A DNA stretch of 64,000 nt, taken from assembly GCA_028821605.1 (NCBI GenBank), contig JAPPFM010000027.1, positions 18,281-82,280 on the forward strand. Reading direction: 5' to 3'. The DNA comes from Candidatus Poribacteria bacterium (GTDB taxonomy: Bacteria; Poribacteria; WGA-4E; WGA-3G). A model generated the notes under the pieces. It was not told where the DNA came from and searched no databases. It worked only from the letters and a program-made list of their open reading frames with translations. Below, in pieces: positions 24,973-34,658 of this stretch. The position numbers and the translations under genes are program-made. Every line of letters begins with the position of its first letter. Position 1 is the stretch's first letter.

Positions 24973-26805
24973 CTATCCGATTTCGTCTATGATTTCCTGC
25001 AAATCGGCTCGGAGTTCATCAACCGGATACCGCCGGATTTCCATCGTGCCATCGTTTGCCTTCTTGACGATTGTGTTGTATTTCCCCGCACCGGGTTCCT
25101 CTTTTTCTGGATAATCGTCTCGTGAATGTGCACCGATACTCGCTCGGCGTTCCAATGCCGCAAGGGCGATCGCCTCGGAGACCGTAAGTAAGCAGTCAAG
25201 ATCAAGTGCGGTATGCCATCCGGAGTTGTATTCTCGATTGCCGATAGCGTGGACGATCTCGGCTTTTTCGCGTAAGTTCTGAATCTCCTCCAACGCTTGC
25301 ATAAGACTTTCTTGACTTCGGGCAATCCCTACCAGTTCCTGCATTTTTTCTTGGAGTTGTGCTTGAACGTCGTAGGGACCCATCTTGTCGCCATTGTCAT
25401 TGTCTGGCGGATTCTCGAACGGTTTTAGTGTGTGCGCGGCGATTGTATCAATTTCCGTTTCATCAACCGGGACTGTCTCATTTTCCATCGCAAACTGCGC
25501 TGCGTATTCGCCAGCACGCTTACCGAAAACGAGTAGATCAGATAGTGAGTTACCGCCGAGTCTGTTCGCACCGTGTAAACCTGCAGCGCATTCACCCGCA
25601 GCGAAAAGTCCTGGAACCGCTGTCATCTGTGAGTCCGCATCAACCCGAATGCCGCCCATGATATAATGCGTTGTAGGACCGACCTCCATCGGTTCTTGTG
25701 TGATGTCAATGTCAGCGAGTTCTTTAAACTGATGGTACATGCTCGGCAGTTTCCTACGGATATGTTCTGGCGCGTTTGGAATTTTCTCCTTTATCCACGC
25801 AATATCTAAGAACACACCACCGTGTGGACTCCCACGTCCTTCCTGTACTTCTCGGACGATGCAGCGTGCAACGTGATCGCGCGTAAGGAGTTCCGGTGGG
25901 CGACGTGCCTCTCGATCGCCTTGTGTATACAACCAACCCTCTTCAGGATTATCTGCTGTCTGATTCACATAGAGTTCCGGGATGTCGTCAAACATGAAGC
26001 GGTTGCCTTCGCTATTTGTCAGGATACCGCCTTCACCACGGACACCTTCTGTGACCAAGATACCTCGAACACTGGGGGGCCATACCATACCAGTCGGATG
26101 AAATTGGACGAACTCCATGTCAATCAGTTCTGCACCAGCGTGGTATGCGAGAGAATGCCCATCACCTGTGTATTCCCAACTGTTGCTCGTAATTTTGTAT
26201 GCCTTTCCGACACCACCCGTTGCCAAAACGACGGCTTTTGCGGTGAAGACTTTGAAGCGTCCTTTTTCGCGTTCATAACCGAAGGCTCCTGATACTCTGT
26301 CCCCGGTTTTGAGGAGCGAGATAATTGTATTCTCCATGTGCACCTCAATGCCTTGGTGAATACCGTGATCTTGTAGTGCGCGAATCATTTCTAATCCCGT
26401 CCGATCGCCTACGTGTGCAAGGCGCGGGTATTGGTGTCCACCGAAGTTCCGCTGAAGGATACCCCCATCTTGTGTCCTGTCAAAGAGTGCACCCCAGGCT
26501 TCAAGTTCACGCACACGGTCTGGTGATTCTTGGGCATGAAGTTCCGCCATTCGTGCGTCGGAGAGATACTGTCCACCTCGCATCGTGTCAGCGAAATGCA
26601 CACGCCAACTGTCTCTTTCGTCAACGTTCGCCAAGGCAGCGGCGACACCACCCTCTGCCATAACGGTGTGTGCTTTACCGAGCAAAGATTTGCAGACAAG
26701 CCCTACCTTAAGGTCGCCTACAGCGGCTTCAATCGCAGCACGAAGTCCGGCACCACCGGCTCCGATTATCAATACATCATATTCATGGGTTTCGTAAGAT
26801 GCCAC
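24973..26805 (-). CDS. sdhA: Succinate dehydrogenase/fumarate reductase flavoprotein subunit
   Basis: I place the start at the GTG 26805 (VASYETHEYDVLIIGAGG), with GAGG upstream; longer frames run into the cytochrome b gene. The 610-residue protein has the FAD-binding GAGGAGLRAA. The histidine for covalent FAD is in GKAHTVMAEGG (near residue 50). THYIMGGI and LHGANRLGGNSLSDLLVFG near 355-400 complete the family core. It oxidises succinate to fumarate or the reverse. Confidence 0.93.
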   Translation of the reverse strand: MASYETHEYDVLIIGAGGAGLRAAIEAAVGDLKVGLVCKSLLGKAHTVMAEGGVAAALANVDERDSWRVHFADTMRGGQYLSDARMAELHAQESPDRVRELEAWGALFDRTQDGGILQRNFGGHQYPRLAHVGDRTGLEMIRALQDHGIHQGIEVHMENTIISLLKTGDRVSGAFGYEREKGRFKVFTAKAVVLATGGVGKAYKITSNSWEYTGDGHSLAYHAGAELIDMEFVQFHPTGMVWPPSVRGILVTEGVRGEGGILTNSEGNRFMFDDIPELYVNQTADNPEEGWLYTQGDREARRPPELLTRDHVARCIVREVQEGRGSPHGGVFLDIAWIKEKIPNAPEHIRRKLPSMYHQFKELADIDITQEPMEVGPTTHYIMGGIRVDADSQMTAVPGLFAAGECAAGLHGANRLGGNSLSDLLVFGKRAGEYAAQFAMENETVPVDETEIDTIAAHTLKPFENPPDNDNGDKMGPYDVQAQLQEKMQELVGIARSQESLMQALEEIQNLREKAEIVHAIGNREYNSGWHTALDLDCLLTVSEAIALAALERRASIGAHSRDDYPEKEEPGAGKYNTIVKKANDGTMEIRRYPVDELRADLQEIIDEIG

Positions 26806-26843
26806 GCTAATGTTTCCTCTTTCTTCTCTACGATAATCATTTA

Positions 26844-27656
26844 TTAAAATGTAATCCAGTCTTGACCTATTGCCGGTGCTATAAAACGGACGTATACATC
26901 GGAAAAACCGACCCAACAGAGACTCATCCATGCCCAGAGCATGTGCCGATGATTTAAACAACTGACACAGTTATATGCCCCGCGACGGATGGGTGCTTTG
27001 GAGAGCAAATCAATACCACCGCCGACTAAGTGTCGTAAAGAGTGGCATCCAAGCGTGTAACCCCCTAAAAGGACGACATTACCTGCCAAAATGATAGTGC
27101 CTATGCCAATACCGAAAGTCGTTCCACCATTCCCATCGTCGAACCAGAGTGCTTTCCATACATCGTAAGCGAGAATACCGAGAAAGATGATTGCGAGATA
27201 AAGGAAATATCTATGGATATTCTGTATAATCAATGGAAACGAATGTTCGCCCCTGTAGTTATTGCGGGGTTCTGACACTGTGCAAGAGGGTGGGTCTGCC
27301 CAAAATGCTTTGTAATACGCACCGCGATAGTAGTAGCAGGTAAAGCGAAATCCAAGTGGTGCCCACATAATCAGAACTGCCGGGGTAATGAAACCTGGCA
27401 CCCAAGACGGCATCGTACCAAACCAACTGTGCTCAACGCTATGCGCGACACCTTCAGTCCCGAAAAGCACCGGTGAGTAGAGAGGGGACAGGTAGGGGCC
27501 ATGAATGAAATGATCACCTTCAAAAACGCGAAAGAGTCCGTAAAGGACGAAGAGTCCCAACCCGATAAATACAGCTAAAGGTTGTAACCACCAAGTATCT
27601 CGGCGTTGGGTTTGAAACGGGCGACGTTCCGTTAAAGTTAGTTCTGCGTGCGTCAT
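26844..27656 (-). CDS. sdhC: Succinate dehydrogenase cytochrome b / membrane anchor subunit
   Basis: The 270-residue protein has about five to six membrane segments. NIHRYFLYLA and TLGCHSLRHLVGG are candidate heme b ligand regions, and YYYRGAYYKAFWADPPSC is a loop known from non-classical SdhC proteins. It anchors SdhAB to the membrane and passes electrons to or from quinone. It is the first gene of the sdhCAB operon, 107 bases after a consensus promoter. There is no separate SdhD; a single larger anchor is typical of this subfamily. Confidence 0.85.
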   Translation of the reverse strand: MTHAELTLTERRPFQTQRRDTWWLQPLAVFIGLGLFVLYGLFRVFEGDHFIHGPYLSPLYSPVLFGTEGVAHSVEHSWFGTMPSWVPGFITPAVLIMWAPLGFRFTCYYYRGAYYKAFWADPPSCTVSEPRNNYRGEHSFPLIIQNIHRYFLYLAIIFLGILAYDVWKALWFDDGNGGTTFGIGIGTIILAGNVVLLGGYTLGCHSLRHLVGGGIDLLSKAPIRRGAYNCVSCLNHRHMLWAWMSLCWVGFSDVYVRFIAPAIGQDWITF

Positions 27657-27770
27657 AGACGATTTTTTCCTTACCTTACAAAAAAATAGAACAAGATTGT
27701 GGTTAGGACAGGTGGTTCAACAAGTAACCACGCTTGTTTTGGTGTAGTTTCTTGGATTTATGTTCAGTAT

Positions 27771-27799
27771 ATTGTATCATGCAATGAGGTTTTTGTCAA
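27771..27799 (-). promoter_or_regulatory. Consensus promoter for sdhCAB
   Basis: On the minus strand TTGACA (27799-27794), a 17-base spacer and TACAAT (27776-27771) match the sigma-70 consensus at 11 of 12 positions. The predicted start lies about 107 bases before the sdhC ATG. Confidence 0.75.
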
Positions 27800-27821
27800 A
27801 TTACGGAGCCGTTCGGCAGTG

Positions 27822-29711
27822 CTAACGCAGCCGCCACAGCAGCACCGTGCCGTCGCCACTACCGCTCGCGAGGGTTTTTCCATTAGGACTGAACGCGACC
27901 TGCCAGACCCGTCGCGAATGTCCTGGGAGGATCTTTGGTGGTTCGCGGGTATCTACACTCCAGAGGTGTATCGTATTGTTGTCGTTTCCATGCGCCAACG
28001 TCTTGCCATCAGGACTGAATGCCACGCTGAAAACTGTCCCTGCGAAAGGTTCAAACTTTACCCGACGCTTGCCGGTAGCTACGTCCCAGAGGCGGATCGT
28101 ATCGTCCCCGCTCCCACTTGCGAGGGTCTTGCCATCAGGACTGAAAGTAACGCTCCAAACCGTCCATGTATGCCCAATGAGTGCCGTCTGATGCTTGCCC
28201 GTATCGGCATCCCAAAGATGTATCGTTCCATCGTGATGCCCACTTGCGAGGGTTTTTCCATCTGGGCTGAATGCTACACTGTAAACATCTTCAGCATGTT
28301 CAGGGTGATCCTGCATCTGTTTATCGATATGGACATCATGTCCAGAGAGGATCAATTTGTGTTCGCCGGTATGGACATCCCACAGACGAAGCGTGTCGTC
28401 CTCACTTCCGCTGGCAATTGTTTTCCCATCCGGACTGAACACCACGCTATAAATGCCTTCAGTATGACCCTCAAGCGTCCTTATCTGTTTGCCGGTCGTC
28501 GTGTCCCACAAGCGGATATTGCCATCATAATTCCCACTTGCGAGGATGGTGTCATCGGGACTGAATGCCACACTCTGAACGTCCCAAGTATTTCCAGTGA
28601 ACGTCATTTTGTGTTCACCGGTCGTCGTATTCCAGAGGCGGACCGTACTATCGTAATTCCCACTTGCGAGGATAGTGCCATCGGGACTGAACGCGATGCT
28701 TCTTACCATACCACTGTGACCGAAGATTGTTTTCTTGTGTTCACCGGTCATTACATCCCAGAAGCGGATGTTACCAGCCCCACCGCTAACGATAGTGTTG
28801 CCGTCCGGACTAAACGCAAGGCTACTGACACCGCCGAAATGCCCTGTGAGTGTTTTCTGGTGTTCACCGGTTTCTGCGTTCCAGAGGTGGATATCCCCGG
28901 CGGCAGTTCCAGTCGCGAAGATATGACCAGAAGGACTGAACACAATGCTATCGCCAATTCCATCCATTGTCAGTGTTTTCTTGTGTGCACCTGTGTTTAC
29001 ATCCCACATTCGGATGTTCCCATCATCGCCGCCGCTTACGAGGGTCTGCCCATCCAGACTAAATGCCACAGCATTAATCCAGCGTTCATGCCCTATGAGT
29101 GTTTTCTTATGTTCATCAGTCGTTACGTTCCAGATGTTAAGGGTGCCATCATTGGTGCCACCGGCAACTATTTTCCCATCCGGGCTCAGCGCGACACGGT
29201 TAATCCAGTTGACACCTTTTGCGAATGTTTTTGTCTGCTCTCCAGTATGTGTGTCCCAGAGGCGGATCGTACCATCGCTGCTGCCAGTTGCGATAGTCTG
29301 TCCATCTGAACTGAACACGACATCGAATATCCCATTCGTATGCCCAGTGAGTGTTGCCTGATGCTCGCCGAGGATGGTATCCCAGAGTTGGAGCACCTGA
29401 CCGGTACCAACAGCAAAAATGCGTCCATCCGGACTCAGCGATACACAATTAATCCCATTCGTATTTCCTGCAAAGAGGAGTGCCTCTTGAAGCGTAACTG
29501 CATCGTAGATCCAGATGCCGATAGTACTTGCTACTGCCAAAAACCTGTTGTCAGGAGAATATTGAATCTTATTGACTCCACCTTTACCGAGTCGCGCAAT
29601 TGCACCCTCCGGTAGTTCCCATTGCGTATAGTCTTGAGCGAAAGTGTTAGGTAAAAGCGGAATTGGGATGAGAATCAGCGTCAGAAAAATGGAAAGTAAC
29701 TTCGTCTTCAT
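27822..29711 (-). CDS. Secreted WD40-repeat protein (14 repeats)
   Basis: The 629-residue protein has a signal peptide (about 1-25) and then WELPEGAIARLGKG. Fourteen WD40 repeats cover the rest of the chain, each with a version of [24 protein letters not shown], so two seven-bladed propellers are likely. It probably acts as an extracytoplasmic interaction platform; no enzyme domain is seen. The PEGAIARLG signature is shared with three cytoplasmic-looking WD40 proteins at 32.6-38.7 kb. The gene follows the epimerase gene by 27 bases and so may be transcribed with it. Confidence 0.88.
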   Translation of the reverse strand: MKTKLLSIFLTLILIPIPLLPNTFAQDYTQWELPEGAIARLGKGGVNKIQYSPDNRFLAVASTIGIWIYDAVTLQEALLFAGNTNGINCVSLSPDGRIFAVGTGQVLQLWDTILGEHQATLTGHTNGIFDVVFSSDGQTIATGSSDGTIRLWDTHTGEQTKTFAKGVNWINRVALSPDGKIVAGGTNDGTLNIWNVTTDEHKKTLIGHERWINAVAFSLDGQTLVSGGDDGNIRMWDVNTGAHKKTLTMDGIGDSIVFSPSGHIFATGTAAGDIHLWNAETGEHQKTLTGHFGGVSSLAFSPDGNTIVSGGAGNIRFWDVMTGEHKKTIFGHSGMVRSIAFSPDGTILASGNYDSTVRLWNTTTGEHKMTFTGNTWDVQSVAFSPDDTILASGNYDGNIRLWDTTTGKQIRTLEGHTEGIYSVVFSPDGKTIASGSEDDTLRLWDVHTGEHKLILSGHDVHIDKQMQDHPEHAEDVYSVAFSPDGKTLASGHHDGTIHLWDADTGKHQTALIGHTWTVWSVTFSPDGKTLASGSGDDTIRLWDVATGKRRVKFEPFAGTVFSVAFSPDGKTLAHGNDNNTIHLWSVDTREPPKILPGHSRRVWQVAFSPNGKTLASGSGDGTVLLWRLR

Positions 29712-29738
29712 TATGAGGCTCTCTATTTATAGAACTGT

Positions 29739-30488
29739 TCACACACGTGTATGCGTCAACGGTTCCCAACCGAGCAGGCGTTTCGCCTTTGAGAGGTTAA
29801 TTTCTTTCTGTTCATGGTCTCCTGCAATAAAGAAAGCATCAAAGCCTTCATGTTCGACCGAGATAGCCGCGAGATACGCATTCGCTAAGTCTTCCTCATC
29901 CGTCCACCAGATATGCACCGACGAATCTTTCGGTTGGTTGTAACGCTCAAGCCACTGTTCACGTGTAGAGGGACCCGTGATACGCAAAGCGATGAGCGAC
30001 ATGCCGTGTTCTCGCACAAAGTATTCACAAACCTGCTCACCAAAACCCTTGGTTAATCCGTAAACACCCGGATTATCCCTCGGCACGACATCTTCATAAG
30101 GAAAGTTATTTCGCGTCCGCTCATGCACGGTAAAGGTACTTGTATAGACGGCGTGTTGGATGCCTGCTTCCTTTGCTGCATGTAGAACGATATGCAGCCC
30201 TTTTGCGTTTACCTCGTAGTTTGCGACGATGTCGCTGAAATCGGCGACAGAGGAACGATCACTCGTCGGTTGCAGCATCACCATATAAACAAGCGTATCC
30301 ATCCCTTTCAATGCTTCCTGAACGATGTCCGGATCGGTAACAGATCCTTGGATATAATCTACAGAGGTATCTTTAGGTGGATTGACATCCAGCACTCGGA
30401 AATTATGGTGGCTCTTCATATACGGAAGCGTCATGGTTCCAACGTGTCCGGAACCACCTATCAGTAGAACGTTCATATTTTTAACCAT
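29739..30488 (-). CDS. NAD-dependent epimerase/dehydratase (extended SDR)
   Basis: The 249-residue protein has an N-terminal NAD-binding LIGGSGHVGTMTL and the extended-SDR YxxxK motif as YGLTKGFGE near residue 145, with TSTFTVHE ahead of it. A DEEDLANAYLAAI segment and a LLGWEPLT near the C-terminus are typical of this family. It is expected to act on a nucleotide-sugar or similar substrate. It starts 11 bases after the PhyH gene stop, so the two are co-transcribed. Confidence 0.88.
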   Translation of the reverse strand: MVKNMNVLLIGGSGHVGTMTLPYMKSHHNFRVLDVNPPKDTSVDYIQGSVTDPDIVQEALKGMDTLVYMVMLQPTSDRSSVADFSDIVANYEVNAKGLHIVLHAAKEAGIQHAVYTSTFTVHERTRNNFPYEDVVPRDNPGVYGLTKGFGEQVCEYFVREHGMSLIALRITGPSTREQWLERYNQPKDSSVHIWWTDEEDLANAYLAAISVEHEGFDAFFIAGDHEQKEINLSKAKRLLGWEPLTHTRV

Positions 30489-30499
30489 AGACCTTTCTG

Positions 30500-31360
30500 T
30501 TATTCTTTATATGCATAAGCGCGGTGCTGAATCCGCAGATCAAAATCGTCGTTTGGCTCCCACGTCGGCATATCGGATGGCACCTCATAAGCGAACTGCT
30601 CCGTATCCGATGAATAAGGATTCGTACGGCGTTCATGAAGCGCGCGTTGATAGAGTTTACATCGTTCAGTGAGGAATTCGTTTTGCCACCATTTATACCG
30701 CTCGTTCCACCGTGGTGTCCGCTGATCAAAATAGATAACTCGGCGGAGCGTATCGCTCGTGTTGATTTTACTGCCGTGTAGGACTTTGGTATGGTGAAGT
30801 AAAATATCACCCGGTTCCACCTCTGCAGGCACTGCGTCTTCTCGTTCAAAATTGACTTCGCCTCTCTCAATAACCTCCTGTGCCTCTTCAATTCCCCAGA
30901 GATGGCTTTTCGGAATAACCCAAACGCACCCATTATCAACGGTCGAATCATCAAGATATATGTCAACATTGAAGATCGGGTGGTTCTCACGGATTGCGTT
31001 GCCATCCCTGTGCCACCGGACGGAAGAACCGTGTTTCGGCAGTTTGAAAACAAGGGATTCATAGCATGGGATAAAATCGGGTCCGATGATCCGGTGCAGC
31101 AGATCCCCAATGAACGGATGTCCGAGCAGCCGGAGGGAGAATTCGTTCGGATGGGAATGCAGATAGGTCAGATAATAAGGAATCCGTTCCGGCCCACGGT
31201 TACACCATTCATCTGCTGGTCCGCCTGCCAAAATCTCGTCAATAAGCCGTTGACTTTCGCTTTGTGTAACAGCGAGTTCATCCGGTTGGAGAACCCCCTT
31301 CAGAATGAGATAGCCGTTATTGTTGAAGAATTGGATTTCGTTGTCAGTAATTTTTTTCAT
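30500..31360 (-). CDS. Phytanoyl-CoA dioxygenase (PhyH) family protein
   Basis: I prefer the ATG at 31360 (MKKITDNEIQFF), downstream of AGGAGGT, giving 286 residues. The Fe(II)/2-oxoglutarate ligands are seen as VRWHRDGNA (HxD, near residue 120) and LHHTKVLHGSKIN (distal His, near 200), with the 2-oxoglutarate arginine probably in TLRRVIYFD. Enzymes of this family hydroxylate diverse small molecules; the substrate is unknown. This is one of three PhyH genes in the window. Confidence 0.9.
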   Translation of the reverse strand: MKKITDNEIQFFNNNGYLILKGVLQPDELAVTQSESQRLIDEILAGGPADEWCNRGPERIPYYLTYLHSHPNEFSLRLLGHPFIGDLLHRIIGPDFIPCYESLVFKLPKHGSSVRWHRDGNAIRENHPIFNVDIYLDDSTVDNGCVWVIPKSHLWGIEEAQEVIERGEVNFEREDAVPAEVEPGDILLHHTKVLHGSKINTSDTLRRVIYFDQRTPRWNERYKWWQNEFLTERCKLYQRALHERRTNPYSSDTEQFAYEVPSDMPTWEPNDDFDLRIQHRAYAYKE

Positions 31361-31472
31361 TTTTTTAACTATGGACCTCCTGTTCATCATTCCATTTCAT
31401 TCCATGATGGTGTTCGGTGAAGTCGCAGTGTCTCTGGGAATCTACTCGGCTTCTTATTCCGTCTGGATCAAA

Positions 31473-32303
31473 TCAAGCCATCAGAATTGAGTCATTAGCA
31501 ATCGCGGTGTGCCACGCCGAAGCAAATTCTTGGACGGATGGGTATCGCAACTGTTTGTCTACATTTGTCGCTTTTTTCGCGACGTGCCACATAGCATCGC
31601 TTCCCTTCCAATCATTTCGGACATCGCTGTTGTTAGCAAGCAATACGAACGCTGTACGCCCTAACATAAAGACATTTGTTCTTTCGTCGATGCGTTCGCC
31701 TTTCTGAAATTCCTCTGGTGCCATAAAGCGACTTGAGCCATACAACCGTCCTCGGTCATTTATAAAAGGTCCTGGATGATAGAAGTCGAAATCGAACAGA
31801 TAAACCTGTTTTTTCTCAAAGTTATAAATAATGCTGCCATCATAAAAGTCTTCAGCGATGAAGCCTCTTTTTTCGATGAGGATGTGGACATCGTATATGA
31901 CGTTAAGCGCATCAATAATTTCGGCTGCTGGCAACGCACAAAACCTGTCCCGCGGATGGACTTCATCGGCATGGAGTTCCCTTTCCGGACGCAGTCCCTC
32001 GCCATCTATCCAGTCGTAGACCAGTGTGAATCCGTTGGGTGTGGTGAAGGCGTTGTGCAATTGAGGAACTGCTTCGTGCTGGACAGCGGCATGAAAACGA
32101 ACGGCTTGCTTGAGCCACGTGACATTTTGTGCCGTGTTACCGTGTTTGACGAACCAACGTTGGGAGTCCACCACTGTCTGGAATGACTGATCCCTTGAGT
32201 CATACACCGGAAACCGATATGTGATTTCGCCGATCTGTTCTAAATATACTTCGATATCTACATCAATTTCTCTGACATCCAGAAGTGAGTGTCGGGTGGG
32301 CAT
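31473..32303 (-). CDS. Divergent protein-kinase-like protein
   Basis: The start at 32303 (MPTRHSLLDVRE) has GAGGA eight bases upstream and gives 276 residues. Kinase landmarks can be read: a possible beta-3 lysine in RWFVKHG, a catalytic-loop counterpart FIAEDFYDGSIIY (Asp kept, Asn replaced by Ser), LFDFDFYHPG in place of DFG, RFMAPEEF (APE motif) and DERTNVFMLGRTAF for the later D-x-x-x-x-G helix. The glycine-rich loop is not obvious. Active Ser/Thr kinase, or a pseudokinase, cannot be decided. It lies upstream of PhyH and downstream of three tandem WD40 genes, all on the minus strand. Confidence 0.7.
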   Translation of the reverse strand: MPTRHSLLDVREIDVDIEVYLEQIGEITYRFPVYDSRDQSFQTVVDSQRWFVKHGNTAQNVTWLKQAVRFHAAVQHEAVPQLHNAFTTPNGFTLVYDWIDGEGLRPERELHADEVHPRDRFCALPAAEIIDALNVIYDVHILIEKRGFIAEDFYDGSIIYNFEKKQVYLFDFDFYHPGPFINDRGRLYGSSRFMAPEEFQKGERIDERTNVFMLGRTAFVLLANNSDVRNDWKGSDAMWHVAKKATNVDKQLRYPSVQEFASAWHTAIANDSILMA

Positions 32304-32404
32304 TTTTATGTCCTCATCGGGCGCGCCGCAGTCATTATCTAACCGGGGCGCGTTGATTTTATGGCGTTGAAATAATAGCATACACCGAAACGACAGTTTC
32401 AATC

Positions 32405-32460
32405 AAGGAGAATCTGTAATCTTGTAAATCCTCTAATCCTGTAAATCTTGGTTCAGACAA
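32405..32460 (-). repeat. Dispersed TTGTCTGAA...GATT intergenic repeat, copy 1
   Basis: Read on the minus strand the stretch begins TTGTCTGAACCAAGATTT and continues with alternating CAGGATT/AGGATT units to AGATTC. A second copy is at 59802-59852. It lies in the 269-base spacer between the kinase-like gene and the WD40 gene; nothing else is evident there. Confidence 0.7.
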
Positions 32461-32572
32461 TTAACACCACACACTACCCAATTAAGTTATTAATCTTCAG
32501 GCAATCGTGCTTTCTTTGGTATGTGGATGATTGTAGATGTGACTATATTTCATATTAACCTTCCTAAATGGA

Positions 32573-34639
32573 CTACAGATATGGTGTCAAATCCCACAGG
32601 AGAATAGATCCATCAAAACTTGCGCTCGCTAAAAGCTCGTTGTTCGGTGAAAAAGCAAGTCCTTGCACATCTGTCGGATGTCCCAAAAATGTGGCGATCA
32701 ACTTACCTGTCTCAGCCTCCCATAAATGGATAGGCACCTTCTTAAAACCCTGCTGCCCCCATAGACCACCAGCCAAGTACTTTCCACAGGGTGAAAATGC
32801 CAACGCCATCATATTATCATAGTGTTTTGGTAGAGGTATACGCTTATGGATTTGACCCTGTTTTACGTTCCATAACAGGAGTTCTGGTTGTCTTAATTCT
32901 CCACCACCACAGGCTAAATATGAACCACATGGTGAGAAGGCAAACGTAAATATTTCGCCCGCTGAGAGTGCTGTTTCCTCACCTTGTATGACTGCAGATA
33001 CTTCACGATGGCTAACATCCCATAACATGTAATCCGGTGTTTGTCCACCGCCGCAAGCCACATACAAACCACATGGAGAAAACCCACCGACATTTTCAAC
33101 TTTATCACCCGGAAATTCACGAATTTCTTCGCCGCGCTCCACATCCCAAAGTCGAGCAGACGGCCAGACATTTTCTTCACTTAGGAGAAATTTTCCGTCC
33201 GGACTAAATTCCAATAGTGTAATTCGGTTTTTGTCGGGTGGGAGGTTTTTGAGTGGATATTTGAATTTGCATCGTTCGTTTCGAGTTTGCACATCCCACA
33301 CTACAATTGTTCCCTCCTCATCAGCACATGCAAGAAGATTTGCTGCGGGTGTAAATGCCTGCTGCACCCATGCTTTGCCATGCCCAGTAAATTCAGCAAT
33401 TGGCGACTCAACGTTTTCAATGTCCAGAAGTGTGACGGTTCCTTCGCTAATGCTAACAATATAACTATCACCATTGGAAAATGTGAATAGATGTTCTCTG
33501 TCTCCGGTTCGTCGTGGACGCTTGCTTTCAATATCCCATAAGAACGCCTCGCTATATACCTTTGGTTCAACCCCTAACGTTTTGCAATCGCCCGAAAATA
33601 CTATTGAATTTGGGTAATAGGTAGGCTGATAGTCAGATTCTTGCGTATGCGAGTTTCCAGAGAACCAGACCTTGATGCCGCCATCTCCGGATTCGTGTGC
33701 CAATCGTGATCCGTTTGAAAAACGGACTGCCCCCCATATTCCTCCAATATCCTCTATAGTAGAATAGAGCTTCTCATCACTTTCCAAATCCCATACAGTA
33801 ATGATACTTTCACGAAACCTTTCAATATAGGAGATTACCGTTGCACGCAGAACACCTTCCGGTGAATAAGATGGATTCATGTCCGCCTCACCATAATCGG
33901 CGTATATCTGAATCTGTTGCCAGTTAACCGTGTCCCAGACGCGGACTGTTCCATCTGCTTCTCCACCGGAGGCGAGAAATCTACTACACGGCGAAAAGCA
34001 GAGACGATAGATAGAACCCATGTGTCCTATGAGGCAAGCAACTTGTTCACCGCTTTCTATATTCCATACGATTATCGATTCAGCCTCACTATCTGCCCCG
34101 TCACGACCTGTGGACGCAAGCAAATGAGTATCGGGCGAAAAGGCGATCGGCACGAAGCGACCGCCTTTTTCAGATTCACAACGAAATTTTTCAAGAGATT
34201 CCCCCGTTTCTGGGTGCCAGAGGATGACAGTACCCGTAGCATTATCGCTTGTAGCGAACCGTTGACTGTTAGGCGAAAAGGTACAATGATTCCATTCTGT
34301 TTCTATCTGCGTTACACGCAAACCTTGCTGGATATCCCACACCTCTATAAGGTTCTCCCAGTCGCTTGTAACGATCCATTTTCCATTAGGCGAAAAAGTA
34401 GTTACAAATACGCCTCGTTCCGCACCCCATAATGCGACGGGTGACATCGTTTCTACTTCATACCACCAAAGTCCCACCCTTGTTCCCACGGCGAGATAGT
34501 ACCCATCTGGGGAGAATGCCAGAGTGTCCACAATCCCTTGCCCCAAGCGTGCCACTGCACCTTCGGGAAGTGCCCAAGTCGTGACATCATCTCCATTAGC
34601 ATCAACTGGCGCAGGGACTACTAATTTTTTCTCTTCCAT
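32573..34639 (-). CDS. WD40-repeat protein A of a tandem trio
   Basis: The 688-residue protein starts with ATG at 34639 after AAGGAG. It has no signal peptide. After a short charged N-terminus comes TWALPEGAVARLGQG, then about a dozen WD40-like repeats with phrases such as LAFSPDGYYLAVGTRVG, FSPCSRFLASGGEADG and LAFSPNNELLASASFDG, ending in LLWDLTPYL. It is likely a cytoplasmic double propeller. Strong similarity to the next two genes, 19-base spacing and the common ending DLTPYL show tandem duplication. Function unknown. Confidence 0.88.
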   Translation of the reverse strand: MEEKKLVVPAPVDANGDDVTTWALPEGAVARLGQGIVDTLAFSPDGYYLAVGTRVGLWWYEVETMSPVALWGAERGVFVTTFSPNGKWIVTSDWENLIEVWDIQQGLRVTQIETEWNHCTFSPNSQRFATSDNATGTVILWHPETGESLEKFRCESEKGGRFVPIAFSPDTHLLASTGRDGADSEAESIIVWNIESGEQVACLIGHMGSIYRLCFSPCSRFLASGGEADGTVRVWDTVNWQQIQIYADYGEADMNPSYSPEGVLRATVISYIERFRESIITVWDLESDEKLYSTIEDIGGIWGAVRFSNGSRLAHESGDGGIKVWFSGNSHTQESDYQPTYYPNSIVFSGDCKTLGVEPKVYSEAFLWDIESKRPRRTGDREHLFTFSNGDSYIVSISEGTVTLLDIENVESPIAEFTGHGKAWVQQAFTPAANLLACADEEGTIVVWDVQTRNERCKFKYPLKNLPPDKNRITLLEFSPDGKFLLSEENVWPSARLWDVERGEEIREFPGDKVENVGGFSPCGLYVACGGGQTPDYMLWDVSHREVSAVIQGEETALSAGEIFTFAFSPCGSYLACGGGELRQPELLLWNVKQGQIHKRIPLPKHYDNMMALAFSPCGKYLAGGLWGQQGFKKVPIHLWEAETGKLIATFLGHPTDVQGLAFSPNNELLASASFDGSILLWDLTPYL

Positions 34640-34658
34640 CAAAACATCTCCTTGTGTT

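Noticed and set aside
27699..29309. 536-codon open frame on the plus strand
   Set aside because: It lies antisense to the WD40 gene and exists because the repeated WD40 codons avoid stops in that frame. Its product is a mirror of the repeats, with no start signal.
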